Positions 63,490-64,000 of a DNA stretch of 64,000 bases are shown here, in pieces. Under the pieces are notes generated by a model. It did not search any database. It had not been told where the DNA came from and was given only the letters and a program-made list of their open reading frames with translations. The stretch spans positions 59,769-123,768 of the forward strand of contig JAITVK010000013.1 of the NCBI GenBank assembly GCA_031285845.1, given 5' to 3'. A program made the position numbers and the translations under genes. Each line of letters starts with the position of its first letter. The first letter of the stretch is position 1. This DNA is from Propionibacteriaceae bacterium. GTDB lineage: Bacteria > Actinomycetota > Actinomycetes > Propionibacteriales > Propionibacteriaceae.

Positions 63490-64000
63490 GAAGCACCCCT
63501 CGCAACACTCGTGGAGTCGCACAGCCAATCGTACGAGCCCCACTCTCAGCATACCGGCGCTCCCCCGGAGCTGAAACAATGCTGATGTCTGGGCGCGTCG
63601 CGCCTCAGACGCCGGAGCTGGGGCCGAAGCGAACCCGGCGTCGGAAGCTCAGCAGAGGTGGCGGGTCTCGGCTGAGGTGGCGGGGCGTGCCTTCCGACAC
63701 CGCGCGCCTCGGGCGGGATTGGCGAGGGGCGGGGGCGGCGAGGGGCAGGGTCGGCGAGGGGCGGGGGCGCGTCGAACGATTCCGGGCCACTCGCACCTCC
63801 CCCGGCACGAATCAGCGCAAAATCGACTCATTCGCAGGCCGACCGACGATTTTGCCCCGAAACCACCGCCCACAGCCCTCAAATCAGTCCATATCCCATA
63901 CCCAATCGACAAACTCGACTCCCAACGATCGATATTGCCCCAATTCATACGCCGAACAAGACCGAGACCCCCTGAACTCCGCTCCTGACCATTCGCGGAC
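63490..64000. other. No confident gene; includes a GC-rich tandem repeat
   Basis: About 510 bases upstream of ugd to the window edge. Overlapping short frames on both strands are rich in Arg, Pro and Gly and have no ribosome-binding site or domain. GC-rich near 63650-63790, less so beyond 63800. The ugd promoter should be near 63500-63560. Confidence 0.4.
63721..63768. repeat. 16-base GC-rich unit repeated three times in tandem
   Basis: GGCGAGGGGCGGGGGC at 63721-63736, a variant GGCGAGGGGCAGGGTC at 63737-63752 and the exact unit again at 63753-63768. Strand asymmetric (almost only G on the plus strand). No coding frame explains it. Confidence 0.7.

Noticed and set aside
63605..63988. Open frames on both strands at the right edge.
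   Set aside because: Composition is driven by the G-rich tandem repeat; no start signals or domain.
1..64000. CRISPR array or Cas genes.
   Set aside because: No regularly spaced repeats of the right size and no Cas-like protein; the repeats found are two- or three-copy and irregular.

Overview
This window reads as chromosomal DNA from a high-GC Gram-positive bacterium of the Actinomycetota. The evidence is the actinobacterial complex I gene order, menaquinone synthesis (MenB), a DUF4191 gene directly after sucB, a PASTA lipoprotein, a peptidoglycan-binding HlyD-type adaptor, and -10 boxes of the TAnnnT type, several placed for leaderless translation. A Propionibacteriales-like lineage is possible, but I cannot fix the genus from sequence alone.

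Layout. 1-10813 (minus strand): genes nuoA to nuoJ of proton-pumping NADH dehydrogenase, almost all joined by 1-4 base overlaps, with nuoJ running off the left edge. 11051-17135 (minus): a tight three-gene unit of two unrecognised large proteins followed by a KAP-family P-loop NTPase whose C-terminus looks like a DUF6273 domain. This is the best candidate here for an undescribed system, possibly defence related. 17574-19310: DUF805 membrane protein and MenB. 19464-25417: a regulator divergent from a four-gene polyol or ketose operon (FGGY kinase, medium-chain dehydrogenase, class II aldolase, PfkB kinase). 25431-32225: glycosyltransferase, SPFH protein, SucB, DUF4191 protein and IspH. 32489-34836: DJ-1-like protein lacking its cysteine, PASTA lipoprotein, isochorismatase-like hydrolase. 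35014-38687: glycerol locus (glpK, glpF, divergent SorC-type regulator). 38804-43898: hydrolase, SDR, aminotransferase, patatin, TrmH/SpoU methyltransferase. 44124-51602: plant-polysaccharide locus (GH2, DUF2804, sugar MFS, second MFS, intracellular GH10). 51860-55420: small secreted protein, lipoprotein, adaptor and a broken ABC exporter. 55573-57545: flotillin and NfeD. 57790-59587: disrupted mutY, small membrane protein, GNAT. 59867-59951: tRNA-Ser(TGA) with a duplicated 3' flank. 60046-63489: lipoprotein, DUF3592 protein, UDP-glucose dehydrogenase. 63490-64000: no confident gene.

How the genes work together. The first 11 kb feeds electrons from NADH into menaquinone, which MenB helps to make. 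SucB serves the TCA cycle, and IspH supplies isoprenoids, including the menaquinone tail. Three carbon-intake loci (polyol/ketose, glycerol, xylan-type oligosaccharides) each have a local regulator or recognisable operator-like repeats. The window also shows gene decay: mutY carries an in-frame stop and has lost its start codon, and an ABC ATPase is cut off just after Walker A. Several conserved enzymes (MenB, IspH, a SpoU methyltransferase, an aminotransferase, GH2) carry low-complexity insertions, and three complex I subunits carry strongly charged tails. All functions were assigned by reading motifs by eye; no database search was run.
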